Assembly: GCA_014529385.2 (NCBI GenBank)
Contig: CM043962.1
Location: forward strand, 35,555,598-35,619,597
Length of the DNA: 64,000 nt
Direction of reading: 5' to 3'
From: Adiantum capillus-veneris
Taxonomy: Eukaryota; Streptophyta; Polypodiopsida; Polypodiales; Pteridaceae
Of the stretch, positions 11,231-23,810 are shown one piece after another. The position numbers and the translations under genes were made by a program. The first letter of the stretch is position 1, and each line of letters opens with the position of its first letter. Under the pieces are notes generated by a model. It was not told where the DNA came from. It did no database searches and was given only the letters and a program-made list of their open reading frames with translations.

Positions 11231-13825
11231 TCCGAGCAACAAAATAATCGAGAAAGTCCCTTTAGACATTCTTTATTACTTAGAGAAAAGTGCAAATATG
11301 CAAGAGGGTTTTCCAATATCTGTGTTGTCCTCTATGATGACTGACACATAGCACACTTGATCATTGCATAGAGAATAGTGAGCCCAATACCCTCTTCCTT
11401 TTCTTTAAGAGTCTCTCCGAATTGGAGGACTACACCCAAGTTTTCAAAAAAATAAACAACCCTTAAATCATTGCACACTACTAAAAATCATAATTTACAC
11501 AATGTCATTTATCATGTAATCATACTCTCAATGTAATCAACACACTCATTCCATGTTGAACACTAAGCATGAGGTAAAGTCTAGCTATCAATAAGCCGTA
11601 ATAACAAAATCACAGCATATCTTGATTCTTATGAGACGATACCAAAGATGAAGATGCAATCTTATAGCATAAAAAACATTGAGATTGGAAAGCCTTTATG
11701 CCACAAACAGAATAAGCTTTATCACACAATGCAACTACATGACATTGTTTGAGCTCTAGTGGCTTTGTAATCATGAAGAACTAACCAATTTCAAAAAGGC
11801 TCTAAATACTGAAGAATATATATCTACAATATCATTATTAAAAAAATATTAAAGATTTTCGTTCCTTTCATAGCCTCTATCTTCAATCTCACTTTACCTA
11901 ACAACAATGTCCATGTTCAATGTGATTACCAATTGCTAGCTATTTGGGATTTTTAAACCAAAATCAATATTGTCACTCTACTTATCAACAAAATCATCAA
12001 GAAAGAAGAAAAACTGTTGCATTCATGACATCAAAACATTCATAACATTAAAGAAAGTAAATCTATTCAATAAAACCAAAAATAATGCCCGAAATAGTCC
12101 TCAGTTGTCAGTGGAGAATTTGTCAGAACCATTCCGCATTGGTGTGGGACTGTTACGATAGAGCTATTGGTGCTTGCGATCACAAGAAGATGAGGGCACC
12201 TACCGTTTGTTGTTCTATCACTTTCCACTTGTATTATCCACGTGCAAGAATAAATTTCTATCTATAGGTTGATGGGCATGTTCTTTTCAACTCTAGGACA
12301 CATAGGCCAAGTACTTTTTTTGCAAGCTGGCAATAGCAGTAAACATCGAGGGAGATTAGACGAGCAGTCAGCTTCCTTCAACTCTTTCTAGGCTTGCAAA
12401 CTGCTACTTTAATGTACCTTTTGTAGATGGAAATGCACCAAGTCTCCACATCCTTTTCAGTATGTTGACTAGCAATGATCATGTTATGCATGTCCCTGAT
12501 TGTATTCTGAGTGCAAAACTTTGGCTACTTTTTGTGGGTGCCTTACGTTGCAGCGTCATTGTAACGTGTACAACAAGTCACCTGTCTTATTAACATTAAG
12601 ACTGGTTTCAACAAAAAATGCTTTTCAATTGTATCTTAAAAGTAGCTTTGACTCATGTGCATATAACACCCTTTGTTTTTGCAATTATCCCCTTGCCCTG
12701 CCTCTGCAGTTGTTCTAATTGAACACATTCATTTAAATATCGTTCCTGCAAATTTTTGGCACATTGACATGGGTGTTGTTTCTACCCAATAGTTGTTCTT
12801 GACTCCATTTCCTTCTTGGTGCTTTGGTTTCTTGTAGTTTTTCCGGCATTCACACTTTGATTGGGAGGATTGTAGGTGCCCTTGCTAAGGCTATTCTCAC
12901 AGCTGTGTTTAAAGTGGAGACAATGACATAAGCATATGGGGCCATTGAAGACCTCTCCATATTGGGCCTCCTCTTTGGCACCGTGATGGTGAGTGTATAT
13001 TTAGAAAAAGCTAGCATGTTAACGTTTTTGGCACCATAAGGTGGAAATCACCTTCTGTGTAGAGTGTGCATACATAGCTCATATCGAGTGCCCTTTTCAC
13101 AAACGACACATGCTCTTTAGTGTTGACGGAGTTTGTCTCAAAGCTTTGCACGGAGTAAAACTTACCGTCGAAGCCTCTTCGATTGCAAGCCTCTTCGAGC
13201 CTTTTTTGCTAGCGTTGGCAAGCAATGCAATAAGGGTATTTTGCCGCATCCTTTTTACTTGCATTGAAACCACTGCTATAAGGTTACTTGTTGGCCTCTA
13301 AAATTGTCTCGGCCCTACTGAAACCTATTGAAACCAGTCCGCGCCGGCACTGAACGGTTCCAACAGATTCACGGTATACAATAAAGGTTTTTTTTTTTAA
13401 TTATAAGGTCGTCTCCAGCAGAGCAGAGAGGCCTGTAAAGCGTAGCCGTCAGGGCCAAGCACCGCAAGCGTGGCAGGGAGTTGACGTAGCTACATCTCCA
13501 TTTTTGGTTGGAGCTTGGAGGGTGATGAGTGTTAAGGGTTTATTGAGCGGACTTGCAGTCGACTGTCGACGTGCATGGCCACAAGGGCCACGTGCATGAG
13601 CGAGGGGAAGGGGCTCGACTATGGAGGGAGGTCGTTTCTATGAGCAGCTGCACAACAGTGTCTAAAGTCAGTTATAGGGAGTGCCAACCTTCAGAACCAC
13701 ACATCTTGCAGACTAGACGAGGAGGTGAGGAGTACCCGGTTTCCATAACTACACACCCCTATATCATGTTGATCACACATAACATAACGAGCATCCTTAG
13801 TCAGTTTTCAATGCACTGGGCAAGG

Positions 13826-13826
<1 letters not shown>
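11231..13826. other. 2.6 kb without a recognised gene
   Basis: Short frames only (up to 86 codons), none with a motif I can place. The left part (11.2-12.0 kb) is AT-rich and could be a decayed LTR or UTR of the neighbouring gypsy pieces. From about 13.1 kb the base composition becomes more balanced. No paired repeats, tRNA or promoter stood out. Confidence 0.5.

Positions 13827-13909
<83 letters not shown>
13827..13909. repeat. Compound (TG)n(AG)n microsatellite
   Basis: About 19 TG units pass directly into about 21 AG units. Pure repeats with essentially no interruptions. Confidence 0.97.
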
Positions 13910-13912
<3 letters not shown>

Positions 13913-14276
13913 GGAGGGGCCTGGGGTCTCACAGTATGGGAACAGAGTGGCCAGGGGCATAAGCTGAGGCACAATTTTTCCAAACGCCGCTGCCTTGAAT
14001 ACCCTACCTTATGACCTTTCTCCTCCCTGTTCTATTGTTGCAACCAGTTCGTGCTAGCACGGACAGGTTGCAGCAAAAGACTAGGGAGGGGTAGGTCATG
14101 CGAGTGGGTCATTTGTTTAAAAAAAGCACCATGCACACATGCAGTCAAAGACAACCACACATCAAGCAAAAAAAGTGTCACCATAGGCATATAATACAAT
14201 TGCCTGCCTCTTGGCCAAATGATGGCGAGGCAGCGTGATGTTGAGGTGTTAGCAGCAGATGACAGTACAACGACAC

Positions 14277-14996
14277 CTGCAATGTAATGGTGAGCAATGC
14301 GAGGCTCTGGGTTGTATTGCTTGTGTTTAATGATGATGATAAACTCATCAGGCAAGAAATTGTCCTCACTGAAAGTGATTCCAAAAGCAGTCTTATGGAG
14401 GTCTCTGCAAGGCACCTCTTCAAGCTTTACTTTATCCTTGAATTTGCAATTAGAAGATCTCGGAAAATTAAGAGGTAGCTTAGAATCCAATGCTGCACAA
14501 GCTGTCAGAGAACTTAAGTGAGATGAAAACTTTTGGTAATTAGTAAACTGGAGCTTTCCACAACCCTTTTACTATCTCTTATCAAAATACCTTGGACTCC
14601 TCTTTTAAAATATTTTCTAAGACCTCATGCAAGTCAGCAGCTATGTTCACAAAGCCAGAAGACAACAAGCAAATCCATGACAACTAGACATGTTAATCTC
14701 TCAATCAATTTTAGTTACTTGTACAAGCACCTGCTAAATTCTCAAAATTGAACTCCGTTTTACTCATATTCTCCACTATAACTATGACTCTATCAGTTTC
14801 TTTCTCAAGCACAGATATCCAATTTTCTTCGCAATTATTAACTTCCAAAGGACAACTCTCAATGTGATGCAACCATTTTGAAAAGAGTTGACAACCTTCT
14901 ATGCTTCCTTGGTTGATTTTTTCCCCTTTCATGGTCTTATCCATCAAGACAAGTCCCAAATTGCACTTGCAAGATTTCATTAAAGAATGTCGTTGT
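14277..14996 (-). CDS. Candidate multi-exon host gene, product unknown
   Basis: Three minus-strand blocks can be joined in one open frame through GT-AG introns. Exon 14731-14996 starts after an AG at 14997-14998 and contains MKSCKCNLGLVLMDK and ends ENLA plus one base before GTGCTT. Exon 14591-14640 reads AADLHEVLENILKEESK and ends at GTATTT. Exon 14277-14529 reads SLTACAALDSKLPLN then EVPCRDLHKTAFG and DNFLPDEFIIIIKHK before GTGTCG. A strong donor GTAAGTAT lies upstream near 15065-15072, but the frame through it is closed, so it may end a non-coding first exon. The 61-bp intron is short and two donors are weak. I recognise no family. It could also be a captured gene piece or chance. Confidence 0.35.
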
Positions 14997-15401
14997 CTAT
15001 AATTTGTTTGAGTAAACAAGACTTTAAGAATCAGCTTTTGTCACAACTAAGCAAAGAAACGACTCAATACTTACCTATTTCACATGAGCCTCGTAGAATG
15101 GGCCCTTAATCTCTTGTGTTCTTAGTAGAGCTTAACATGGATTAACTATTAGTCAAGTCTGGTAGAAAGCAGTAGACAGATCATACCTCAAGAATCTCGT
15201 TGATATGGTCATGAGAAACTTGTGTATGATTGAGCTTATTATGCATGCATTGGGCACATCACCCTATCATTGCCACTGCATATGCCATTAGTGTAGTTGC
15301 AATGGGTGCATCCACAACTTGTTGCTCTCATTTCCTCCACCGTTTTAGTGTCGAGCTGGCAAGGGGAAGGGAGGGCTGCTCAAGGTTGTTGCACCCTATG
15401 A

Positions 15402-15403
<2 letters not shown>

Positions 15404-15450
<47 letters not shown>
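15404..15450. repeat. (AG)n microsatellite
   Basis: About 23 uninterrupted GA units. Confidence 0.97.
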
Positions 15451-15454
<4 letters not shown>

Positions 15455-18077
15455 TTCACGCTTTCTTTAGGAACTTGTTTTTGCTTGCTTACAAAAGTGG
15501 AGTTGTTTCATTTTTGAATTTAGGTGCCACATTTTTGGTGGGCTATTTTTGAGAGGAGATATGCCACATGGAATTGAATTATATATGTGTTGAGTATGAA
15601 GAGATTGCTTGTCTCTCAAGTATTCAGTTTCAGAATGGTTTTAAAATCTCATTTTCTATCAAGATTTTTGGTAGTGAAAGTAATGTGCATGGCATAAATT
15701 ATTTCTTTCACCATTGTTGATCTTGTATCAATTTGCTCGGATTTGTCTTTGCTCGGTTTTTTTTGCTCGGTGATTCAAAACCCCCAGTCTCAAAAGACTC
15801 AACCACACCATTCTGACAAAGACAAACCAAGATATGAATGGTGACTAATAGCTCGACAATAGTCACTAGCGATACCAACAGCTCAGGAAATCAACATGCC
15901 AAAGCATCCTGATGGTACAATCAAGCAAAGAGCACACAAGCAACAAGATTTTCTCTTTGGAAGAAAGCATTAGAAAACCTCGACATCAGAAACCCTTGAG
16001 TTAACTACTCAAGACACAACTCTTGCATAGCATGACGGTTCGAACTGCATTGATCTTCAAAGCATGGTAGAGCCAACCAAGGCTATGCATAGACACGATT
16101 ATGCAACCTATCCACACAACATATTTTCTTTGATTTTTCAATAATTAGGTCAAAAATTAATAATAAATAGCAAATGAGCTCAAATAGAAAAATTGAAGAC
16201 ACGTTGATGATCAGAAGGACAAGGCAAACAGACACAAAAAGTTTCAATCAAATCGGCAGACAAAAGCGGGAAGCCTAAATTAGGCGGCCAGACCTACTTT
16301 TGCAGAATTCTTGCAGAAATGAGCTACAGAAATCCAATTGAAATTTTTTTTTAGTCTAACATAGATTTCATGGCCTAATAGGACTAACAGGGGAATATGG
16401 GGAAAAATGGTTCGGGAAGTCCGAGTATAGATATCCAAGGTAGGCTAAAATCACCTCATTTCCACTTGTTGCCTTTGGAGAGAGAGCATTTCGACCTTCT
16501 TTGTGCGCATTTTCTGAGTCCATAGTTGCCTGCTTTTAGCGCCATCTTACACGACACATGAGGGGTAAGTTCTATACTTATCAATGATCCATTCTGTACG
16601 GCCGATAGCTAGTCTAAACCCCTGGAAAAAACCCTAGAATCCAAGCAGTGCACGAAGACCTACAACCAAAAATTGACCATAGCGGCCTGTCAGCTCAATC
16701 AAATCAGACGAGACTTGAACTGTAGCATGCCCCTAGATGATAGAAGACTTCTATATCCACAGTTGACCATTCGGCAAGGATCGAGGGGGGTCCCAAGTAG
16801 AAAAGCTAGGTTTTTGACAGATGCCAGAATTAGATTCTGACTCCACAGACAGCTTATATACGGGGTATATATACAATGTATATGGTTGGTTTCATAAAAT
16901 CAATCAAGCCAAGCCCTCGGAAAGCAGAAAACAACTCGAAGGCTACAAAGCGTCAAATTTGACATACGAGGGGTCAAACTGACTCCAAATGGACCAAAAT
17001 TGGATGAGCTGCTTCAGGACTATGTAGCGGACAAGTCCATAGCCTCAAAAGTGATTAACCAACTCTACAGGCCATGTAGCCACAAAAATCGATGATTTTA
17101 GAGTTGACAAAGCACGAAGTGATGCCGGCAACACAGAACTTTACCAAATTCAATTTAGGACTTGTTTTAGGTGTATAGAACATGTTTAGGTCAAAATTCT
17201 CAAGTTTTGTAAGAAAAAGTTGTTTGTTAAATAATCACAATTATTTACTTTTGCAATATTTTGGCTTGAAAATGGTATCATCACCTCACCTATCACTTGT
17301 GTACACCTATTGCATGCCACATTTCAAGTATGAGCCAAAGTGATCAATGATAACTTGGAAAATTGCCAAAAAACGCAAAGAAGTCCTTTCAAACGAATTT
17401 CTGAGTTATCTGTCACATTTTTTGATCCAAATCACCTCAAATCTCATACACACAGTCTACATCATGCCTAGAATCAAATTGCTTCAAAAGATGTCCATTT
17501 TGATGAAAAAGTTAATAATCGTGATTATTTACTTTTTTGCCAAGATGGGGGAAAATGCAACTTTGACCTTATGGGACCAAAGCACATGATGTCCGAAGCC
17601 CACTGACCAAGTTTGAACAAATTTGGAGCTCAAAATCTCAAAATTCCTTTATATCTAGTGTTTCAAAGACCTAAAGCTTAAATCTCGCACCATTCTCACC
17701 TTGTCCACTCAAATGAGCCCACACTTCACTCAGAGTATCTATTTGATATATACTTTAAGTGTATAATGCCAAAATTGCAAAAAGTTAAAAAAATTCATAA
17801 GTTGTAAATAATCGCGATTATTTATTTTTGCTACAAAATTTTTCTTGGACTTGATGATTTTGATCTTTACATGTTTTTATGCATCTATGCATGTTCAAAA
17901 ATTGATTTGAAGCAAATGGGACTCAATTTGTCAGCAATTCAGACTGAAGGACATTTCAGAGTGAAATCTGGAAAATTTGCAAATTTGCTAACTTTGACAC
18001 TCTATTCACTTAACAGGATCCATGCAAGCTACAAAAAAGACCAAGAAGAGAGTCTCTGAAAAGGAGAAACTGCAAGA
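15451..18077. other. AT-rich non-coding stretch with a recurring palindrome
   Basis: No gene recognised. Near 15735-15775 TTGCTCGG occurs three times. Around 17232, 17512 and 17806 an AATAATCRYRATTATTTA-type palindrome followed by a T-rich run returns at spacings of about 285-295 bp. A shorter version occurs at 22255, beyond the 3' LTR. The stretch leads into the coding relic at 18.35-21.7 kb in the same orientation and may be an untranslated part of that element. Confidence 0.45.
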
Positions 18078-18353
18078 GCTGCCACCATACCAACTAGACC
18101 CCAGTTCAGTAAAGACAACCAAAGAAACCTATTTGTTAAAATAACAACTTGAGGAGAACAACACAAGGTTTTCACACATAGATTCAAACGTGAAGAAGGA
18201 CATCAGGTAGAACTAGCTGCCACCATACCAACTAGACCCCAGTTTAGTAAAGACAACCAAAGAAACCTATTTGTTAAAATAACAACTTGAGGAGAACAAC
18301 ACAAGGTTTTCACACATAGATTCAAACGTGAAGAAGGACATCAAGTAGAACTA
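18078..18353 (+). repeat. 138-bp tandem duplication
   Basis: 18078-18215 is repeated at 18216-18353 with only two substitutions. The unit translates as LPPYQLDPSSVKTTKETYL, then a TAA, then QLEENNTRFSHID. It is 46 codons long, so it keeps frame. It lies at the start of the decayed reading frame that follows. Confidence 0.95.
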
Positions 18354-21300
18354 CAACTTCTGCCAAAAGAGGTCTACAATGTCGCAGCAAAGCCTGAAAC
18401 AAAAGAAGCTAACAGAAGTCTTGGACTTAGAGAATTCTACGACCAAGAGCCACGTGGTTTAGATTTTCAAAAATCTTATGAGCTCTTGTCCACAATCAAG
18501 GAAGATGGAACAACCTAGATTACTGACCAACAAGGGCACAAAGTAGAAGTGGTAATTACTAAGGAAATAGTGGTTGAAGCTCTCAAGTTGCCGACAGAAG
18601 GGATGACCATGAGGGCTAGAGATAGAAAGACAGCACGTACCTTCACCAAGGAAACCGCTATGGCAACCTTTGATGATCTCATTCAGAAGCAAGTGGAAGA
18701 ACCAACAAGATTATATCATCAACACTTTCACTTTCTAGCAAAGAGACCGCCAAGGTACACAACACCCAATCATGCAATTACAATTGTTAAAGTCGACAAC
18801 CAGGCAACCCATCGACCACGCACAGTATGTGTTATCCACACTGAAGGGTAAAAAAAGAGGGAAAGATAACCTATTTGGGAGCACCTGAAGTACTCACAAG
18901 AATAACATACCATGCTATTGGGATGGCAAACAATTTTCCACTTGCCCCAGATCAAAACACATGGATAGTGTCAGCACAATCATCTCCCTGAACCACAAGG
19001 TCAACAAAAAGAGTTTACAAATCCGATGAGGAGTCTGAAGAAAGCTCTCATGAAGTACATAGCAGCAAAAGCTCAGACAATGAAGAGAAAAGAGCTAGAT
19101 GAGAGGAGATGAAGAAGAAGGCAGTGGCCGCACATCAAGAAGAGCCCCAACAAAAAAAGGCGAGGTTTGAAAGGGAAAAAGAAACCTACGAAAGAAGCCG
19201 CCAAGCTGTAGGCGAAAAGAGCTAAAGGGACCAAGAACAAAAAACCCTGCACGAAAAGAAGCAGAATACCCAAAGGATTTTTTGGAAAGAACGTACCAGG
19301 AAGCGAAAGAATTAAAGCTAAAAGAAGCCCAAGAAGTTGAGAGAAAAGCTAGAGAAGATGCATCCGAGCAAGAAAAACAAGCTGAGACAACACAACAAGG
19401 TGAGACCCAACACGAACAAAGTGAGATGTCTCCCAGACCATCATCACCTGCTACGAAACAACACGACCACCCCATGCCAAGCCCTCCACCATCACCAGTA
19501 GGCAGACCCACAGAGGGTGAGAAAACTAAAGAAAAAGAGCCTATACAGAAAGAAGCAGCAGAACCTGCACAACAGGCAGCAACTACTTCCGAGCAAGCTA
19601 AAGTAAAATAACCAGAACCGCAAAGAGAAGCAAGTCCTGAACCAGAGGAGGCAACAAGGTTTGAGAAAACAAAGGTGCAAGAACCAGAAACCACACCATC
19701 TACCACCACCCAGCAGGAAACAACCAAGGAATCCACGAAGCCTGAAGAAGACAAAGCAGTAGAGGCAAAAGCACATCCTCAAGGGAGGGAACAAACAACC
19801 GCCATAGCCCCACCAAAGGAATCACAAGACCCTACTCAATCATCTAGGCAGCTCACGAAAACGGAAGACTGGCAGACAAATGATGAGGTAATTCTCCAAG
19901 TTAATGAATATGCAAAGCAGATGCAAGAAATGACAGAAAAAATGAGATCAACAGCACTTAGCTGCAGTGCTAAGGCCAAAGAGTTGGAAATGGTGATAGA
20001 TGCTCTTCAAGGGGAGCTAGAGGACATATTAAATGTCATCACCGATCTGCAAAAACAAGTCCAAGAGTTGAAAGCTAAAGCTGAACAACACCAGCTAGCC
20101 CGAGAAAAGCAGCAAAAGGAAATGGAAGAGCTAGGCGAACTTCTCATGAAGTTAACAGAGGCCTGCAAGACCAAAGACGAATAGCTGACAGAAGTTACCA
20201 ACAAACTCTTAACTACAACTCTGTCAGTTTAAAAGATCGAAGTGCAGCTAGATGTAGCAAATGCTCCACTACAATACTCAGAGCAGAGGATCAATGATCG
20301 GGAAACCTTCTTGCGACAGATAAGAGAAAATCCTGCAGTTTCCTCGATGAAAGCTACAGATGAAGTGTATAAAGCAATGGAGAAAAAGAACAAAGATCTC
20401 GAGCTAGAGCTAAAGCTAGAGCAGTCACAATGCAGAAACCTTGCATTAATGCGGGTACAAAGAGAAGAAGAATTGATCAAGGAGATAACAGAGCTGAAGA
20501 GAGTTAACCAGCTACTACGGGATGGACAACAAGAGACACAAGAAGAAGTAGGTACCTCCGAACAATCCCACATTGATATTCCCTCGGTCTCATTTGCTGG
20601 ATGAAACACAGCCGGCAGAAGGGCTCAAGGGAGAAGAAGAATTTCAAGTACCATTAATAGATGCAGATTAAGAGCTGATGGTCTAGCTGTCAAAAACTGA
20701 AGAAGATGCGCTTAAGGAGAAGGTTTCTCAGGAGAGGGATGAGCAGTGGAAGGTAGCAATTGATTGGGAGTTGAGAATTCTTCATTTTGTCAATGTTACT
20801 CAACTCACTCCCAACCAAATCAATGCACAATGGCATCAGCAATCACTGCCATATCCCTTGATCAAGGTCAAGCTACTACAGGTCAAGGAACGACTATACA
20901 AAGACATGCAAGCAGAAGGTGCAGATGAAGTCCACCCCAAGTGGAGAAAGAGCTCGTTGAACAAGAATCCTAGATACTTGATTCAGTTCACAAGAGCATC
21001 TGCGCCACTTCAAAGAGACCCAACTTTTTGTCATGTACCAAGAGTAAGGACATGGCAAGCACACGAAGCAATGCCAAAGAAGCAGCCTACATGGCTGAAT
21101 TATCCGAGATTGCCAGCTCCAGAGAAGGGAACGCCAACAGAGGAATACATGGTGAAAACCCTAACGGGCGCCATGTCTTTCTTCAAAAGTCTCCCTGATC
21201 TCTCATGTGCTATGCTCTATAAAATTTTTCGAATGCTGCTCACATGCATTGAAGCCTTTCATGAGCCAAAGCAAGTAGGAGCACCGTGGATGTCCTTCCT

Positions 21301-21732
21301 CAAGGGCAATAAGGGTTTATGCTACGACCTAAGCAGCCAACCTCCCAAAGAAGTCCTCTATGGCTATGCCCCTGCTGCATGTTCTTGCCATCTCATAATA
21401 TGTTGGCATTTGAGAAAGCGTTCTACACAGGGTTCTTCACTTGGCGAATGAAGATCTTTGGGCCAGTGATTAGCAACCTGACTTCCAGATTCGTAGGCTA
21501 CTCCGTCGTCAAGCTAAAGAACAGAGTCACTATGCAATTTTTGCAGGTTTTAGACAAAGAAATAAAGATCCAATATGAAAAACCTTTACATGCACTTAAG
21601 GACGCCTCGCCAACCATCAACCCAAAGATTATTCTAGCCCATAAAGCTATGTCAAGGGACAACACAGGCAAGGAGGGGGGGAATGTTAGCAGCAAGCTAA
21701 CTCGGATACCATTTTTTGGAGCTCTCATGTAA
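18354..21732 (+). pseudogene. Decayed accessory ORF of an LTR element, coiled-coil, next to the 3' LTR
   Basis: A 3.3-kb series of plus-strand frames linked by single stops or frameshifts. First part (18354-18850): FYDQEPRGLDFQKSYELL and VVITKEIVVEALKLP, loosely like the plant-transposon-associated module of retroelement accessory proteins (tentative). Middle (19100-20610): Lys/Glu/Ala-rich coiled-coil, for example LQKQVQELKAKAEQHQLA, with a Pro/Thr-rich linker. Last part (20771-21732): a globular segment with YPRLPAPEKGTPTEEYM and LSCAMLYKIFRMLLTCIEAF. It stops just inside the LTR. No gag, protease or RT motif is present. Its place between any pol and the 3' LTR is where env-like ORFs sit in Athila and Sirevirus elements. 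Function unknown. Confidence 0.5.
21671..21683 (+). other. Polypurine tract
   Basis: AAGGAGGGGGGGAA-type purine run immediately before a TG that starts the LTR-like sequence. It marks the plus orientation of the element to its left. Confidence 0.7.
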
Positions 21733-22060
21733 AAACATTTATTTTGATGAATCGGGAATATTGTAACTCCTATTTTCCGGATAAACCTTGTAATTGATGA
21801 GCCGGGGCTACAAGCTTCCAGAATGTATCAACCTGTCTTTACCTATCTTTACTTAGAGCTTCCAGATTATTAATTTTGACCACCAAAAACCTTGGCTAAG
21901 GTATAAAAGCCAATTTTTGTAAGTTATTTTCAAGTTTTGGGTAATAAAATACACAGTGTGAGTTAACGGCGCTCACTTCTCTCCTTCTTGTGCTTCCTAC
22001 TCCCTTCCCAGTTGTCACATTGCAGTCGCGTCTATTGTGTTGCAACCACAGGTAAGAGCT
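21684..22060 (+). repeat. Probable 3' LTR with TATA box and polyadenylation signal
   Basis: Starts TGTTAGCAGCAAGC after the polypurine tract. A TATA box, GGTATAAAAGCC, lies near 21899, and AATAAAA follows near 21943, the layout of U3-R in plant LTRs. I found no second copy upstream, so the 5' LTR is lost or outside recognisable range. The 3' end is placed near CAACCACA (about 22050) and is uncertain. Confidence 0.6.
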
Positions 22061-22608
22061 CTATGCATTGACGTAAGCATTTCACAGTATTTCGTAGCTT
22101 TTAGCGTCGCTGGCCCGCGGCCTAATTTCATCATAAATAGGAATTTAAGCTTCTAAATCAAAAAATAAGTATAGATGGTTATTGGGGCATCATTGCTAAG
22201 CATTTAGATGCATACTGGGTCGAAAACAACTATGTCAAAAATCCCTTGTTGTTAATAATCGTGATTTTTGCACTTGACCTAAAGTGGGATTTGAGACCAT
22301 AAGCATGCGTGCTTAGGTCTTATAAACATGCCCTAGAAGTTTCATTACGTTTGGATGTCATTTGATGTTGTAACGGATGTGATTTGTTTGTCGATGAACG
22401 ATTGGCTTTTGGTGATTTCAGTCATTTGAGTGTAGCTTGAGTTAGATGCGAGTTGTTTGTTGTTTTCCAAGAGATTGACAACCTCTTGTAACCTCTATGC
22501 ACTAGTCAAGTCAGCTTCGTCCCATGGATTGACAATTTAATCGTGGTTCTCACAACGTCTGCAATAAGATAGGAGTGAGGTTAGACACCCATCCCACAGG
22601 GAGAATAA
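22061..22608. other. No gene seen
   Basis: Non-coding. Contains another TTAATAATCGTGATTTTTGC motif at about 22253, related to the palindromes at 17.2-17.8 kb. Nothing else recognised. Confidence 0.5.
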
Positions 22609-22914
22609 TGTGGCATTCATTATGTAAGCATAATGATTAGAAAGAAAAAGATTAACTAAGAGGTTAAAGTAGTGTACAATAGATTAGAATGTAGACACAC
22701 ACACAAGTTGATTATACAACATGGAAAAATGATTACAAAGCTTATTATATAGGCATAGCACCTTGTGCATACACCTATCCAAAGCTCACTTGAATCTTCA
22801 TGAAAGGGCAATATGCCTCTTGGCCCTTGACCCTTCTCTATTTGGCTCTACACATGACTCTTGGGACATCACATGGGCACACATGGGCTATCACATGATG
22901 CTACACACATGGCA
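22609..22914 (-). repeat. LTR-like direct repeat, left copy
   Basis: 306 bp starting TGTGGCATTC and ending ACACATGGCA. It matches 24302-24598 at perhaps 85-88 per cent by eye. TG/CA ends suggest an LTR. On the minus strand, a gag fragment followed by a purine run (AGGGGAGG near 23108-23115) leads towards it, so it may be part of a longer 3' LTR. No target duplication was found. Confidence 0.6.
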
Positions 22915-23288
22915 ATACACATGGTAGTTTGCATGGATAGGGTGAGTTCTTGCGATGTCACAAGCCCCGCACCTCAACAAGCATCCCCTTGTGTTTTTTG
23001 TTGCACTAATCACACACGCACACACATTCCTCCCCTCAAAATACACTAGGAGGTAGGTACACAACTTTGCCTTTCCCTTGACACATAGGGTGTATGCACA
23101 CAAACCTCCCCTGGGAAAAAAAAAGGGTATGGAACACAAAATCCCCAAACACAAGGTGGGATACACAAATCCTCACCTACAACACAAATGAGGGAACTAC
23201 AAATGATAGTTTCATAATACATCATTGACTATGCCAACTTGATTGTTGGTATCTTCATCACTGAAATCTTTAGCAGCGGCGGTAAGGT

Positions 23289-23800
23289 TTATTTTGGCTT
23301 TGCCTTTGTCTTGTAGTGCTCTTTGTAGTTGCTTCTAGTGTTGTTGTTGGAAACATTCACTTGTCTGTCATTGAGCATGCAATATTTTGTAGCATGTTTC
23401 TTTTGACCACAAGTTTTACAAGGGTTTATTTCATAACAATCTTCTGAAAGGTGGTTGGGTCTCCCACTGCGAGTGCACTTAAGACTTTTCTTTTTGTTGA
23501 AATTTCTTGATGTTATCGCATAATCTCCACTAGATTTACTTGTGCCTCCCTTTATTTTCTTCCTGTATTGTTGTAGAAAAGTAATCACATCTTCAAGGTT
23601 GGGATAAGTTCCTTCTCCTTTAGTACGGTGACAATCTGTCCATAGTCTTCATCAGGTATAGCCTTGAGCAAGATAGCTACTTGACCTTCATTTTCTATAG
23701 GACTTTTAATGTAAGCAAGTTGGGTGCAAATGCTCTTGAACCGGTTTACAAGTGAACCAGTGTATCTACTCGCGTCTGCTCGCCTTGCTTACTTTTTCAA
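23289..23800 (-). pseudogene. Ty1/copia gag C-terminal part with zinc knuckles
   Basis: Minus strand: FKSICTQLAYIKSPIENEG, ILLKAIPDEDYGQIV, then after a frameshift TYPNLEDVITFLQQY, then two CCHC-like knuckles. The first reads CTRSGRPNHLSEDC (second Cys replaced by Ser) and the second, CKTCGQKKHATKYC, is intact. This is the UBN2-type copia capsid and nucleocapsid. The part upstream is interrupted by a tRNA-like sequence, and no protease follows before the putative LTR. Confidence 0.75.
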
Positions 23801-23810
23801 ATTAGTATCC

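Noticed and set aside
13801-13983. Minus-strand frame made of Ser-Leu and Thr-His repeats
   Set aside because: It is only the translation of the TG/AG microsatellite.
19095-19754. 219-codon minus-strand frame rich in Ser, Cys and Phe
   Set aside because: It is the antisense of the Lys/Glu/Thr-rich coiled-coil relic and has no features of its own.
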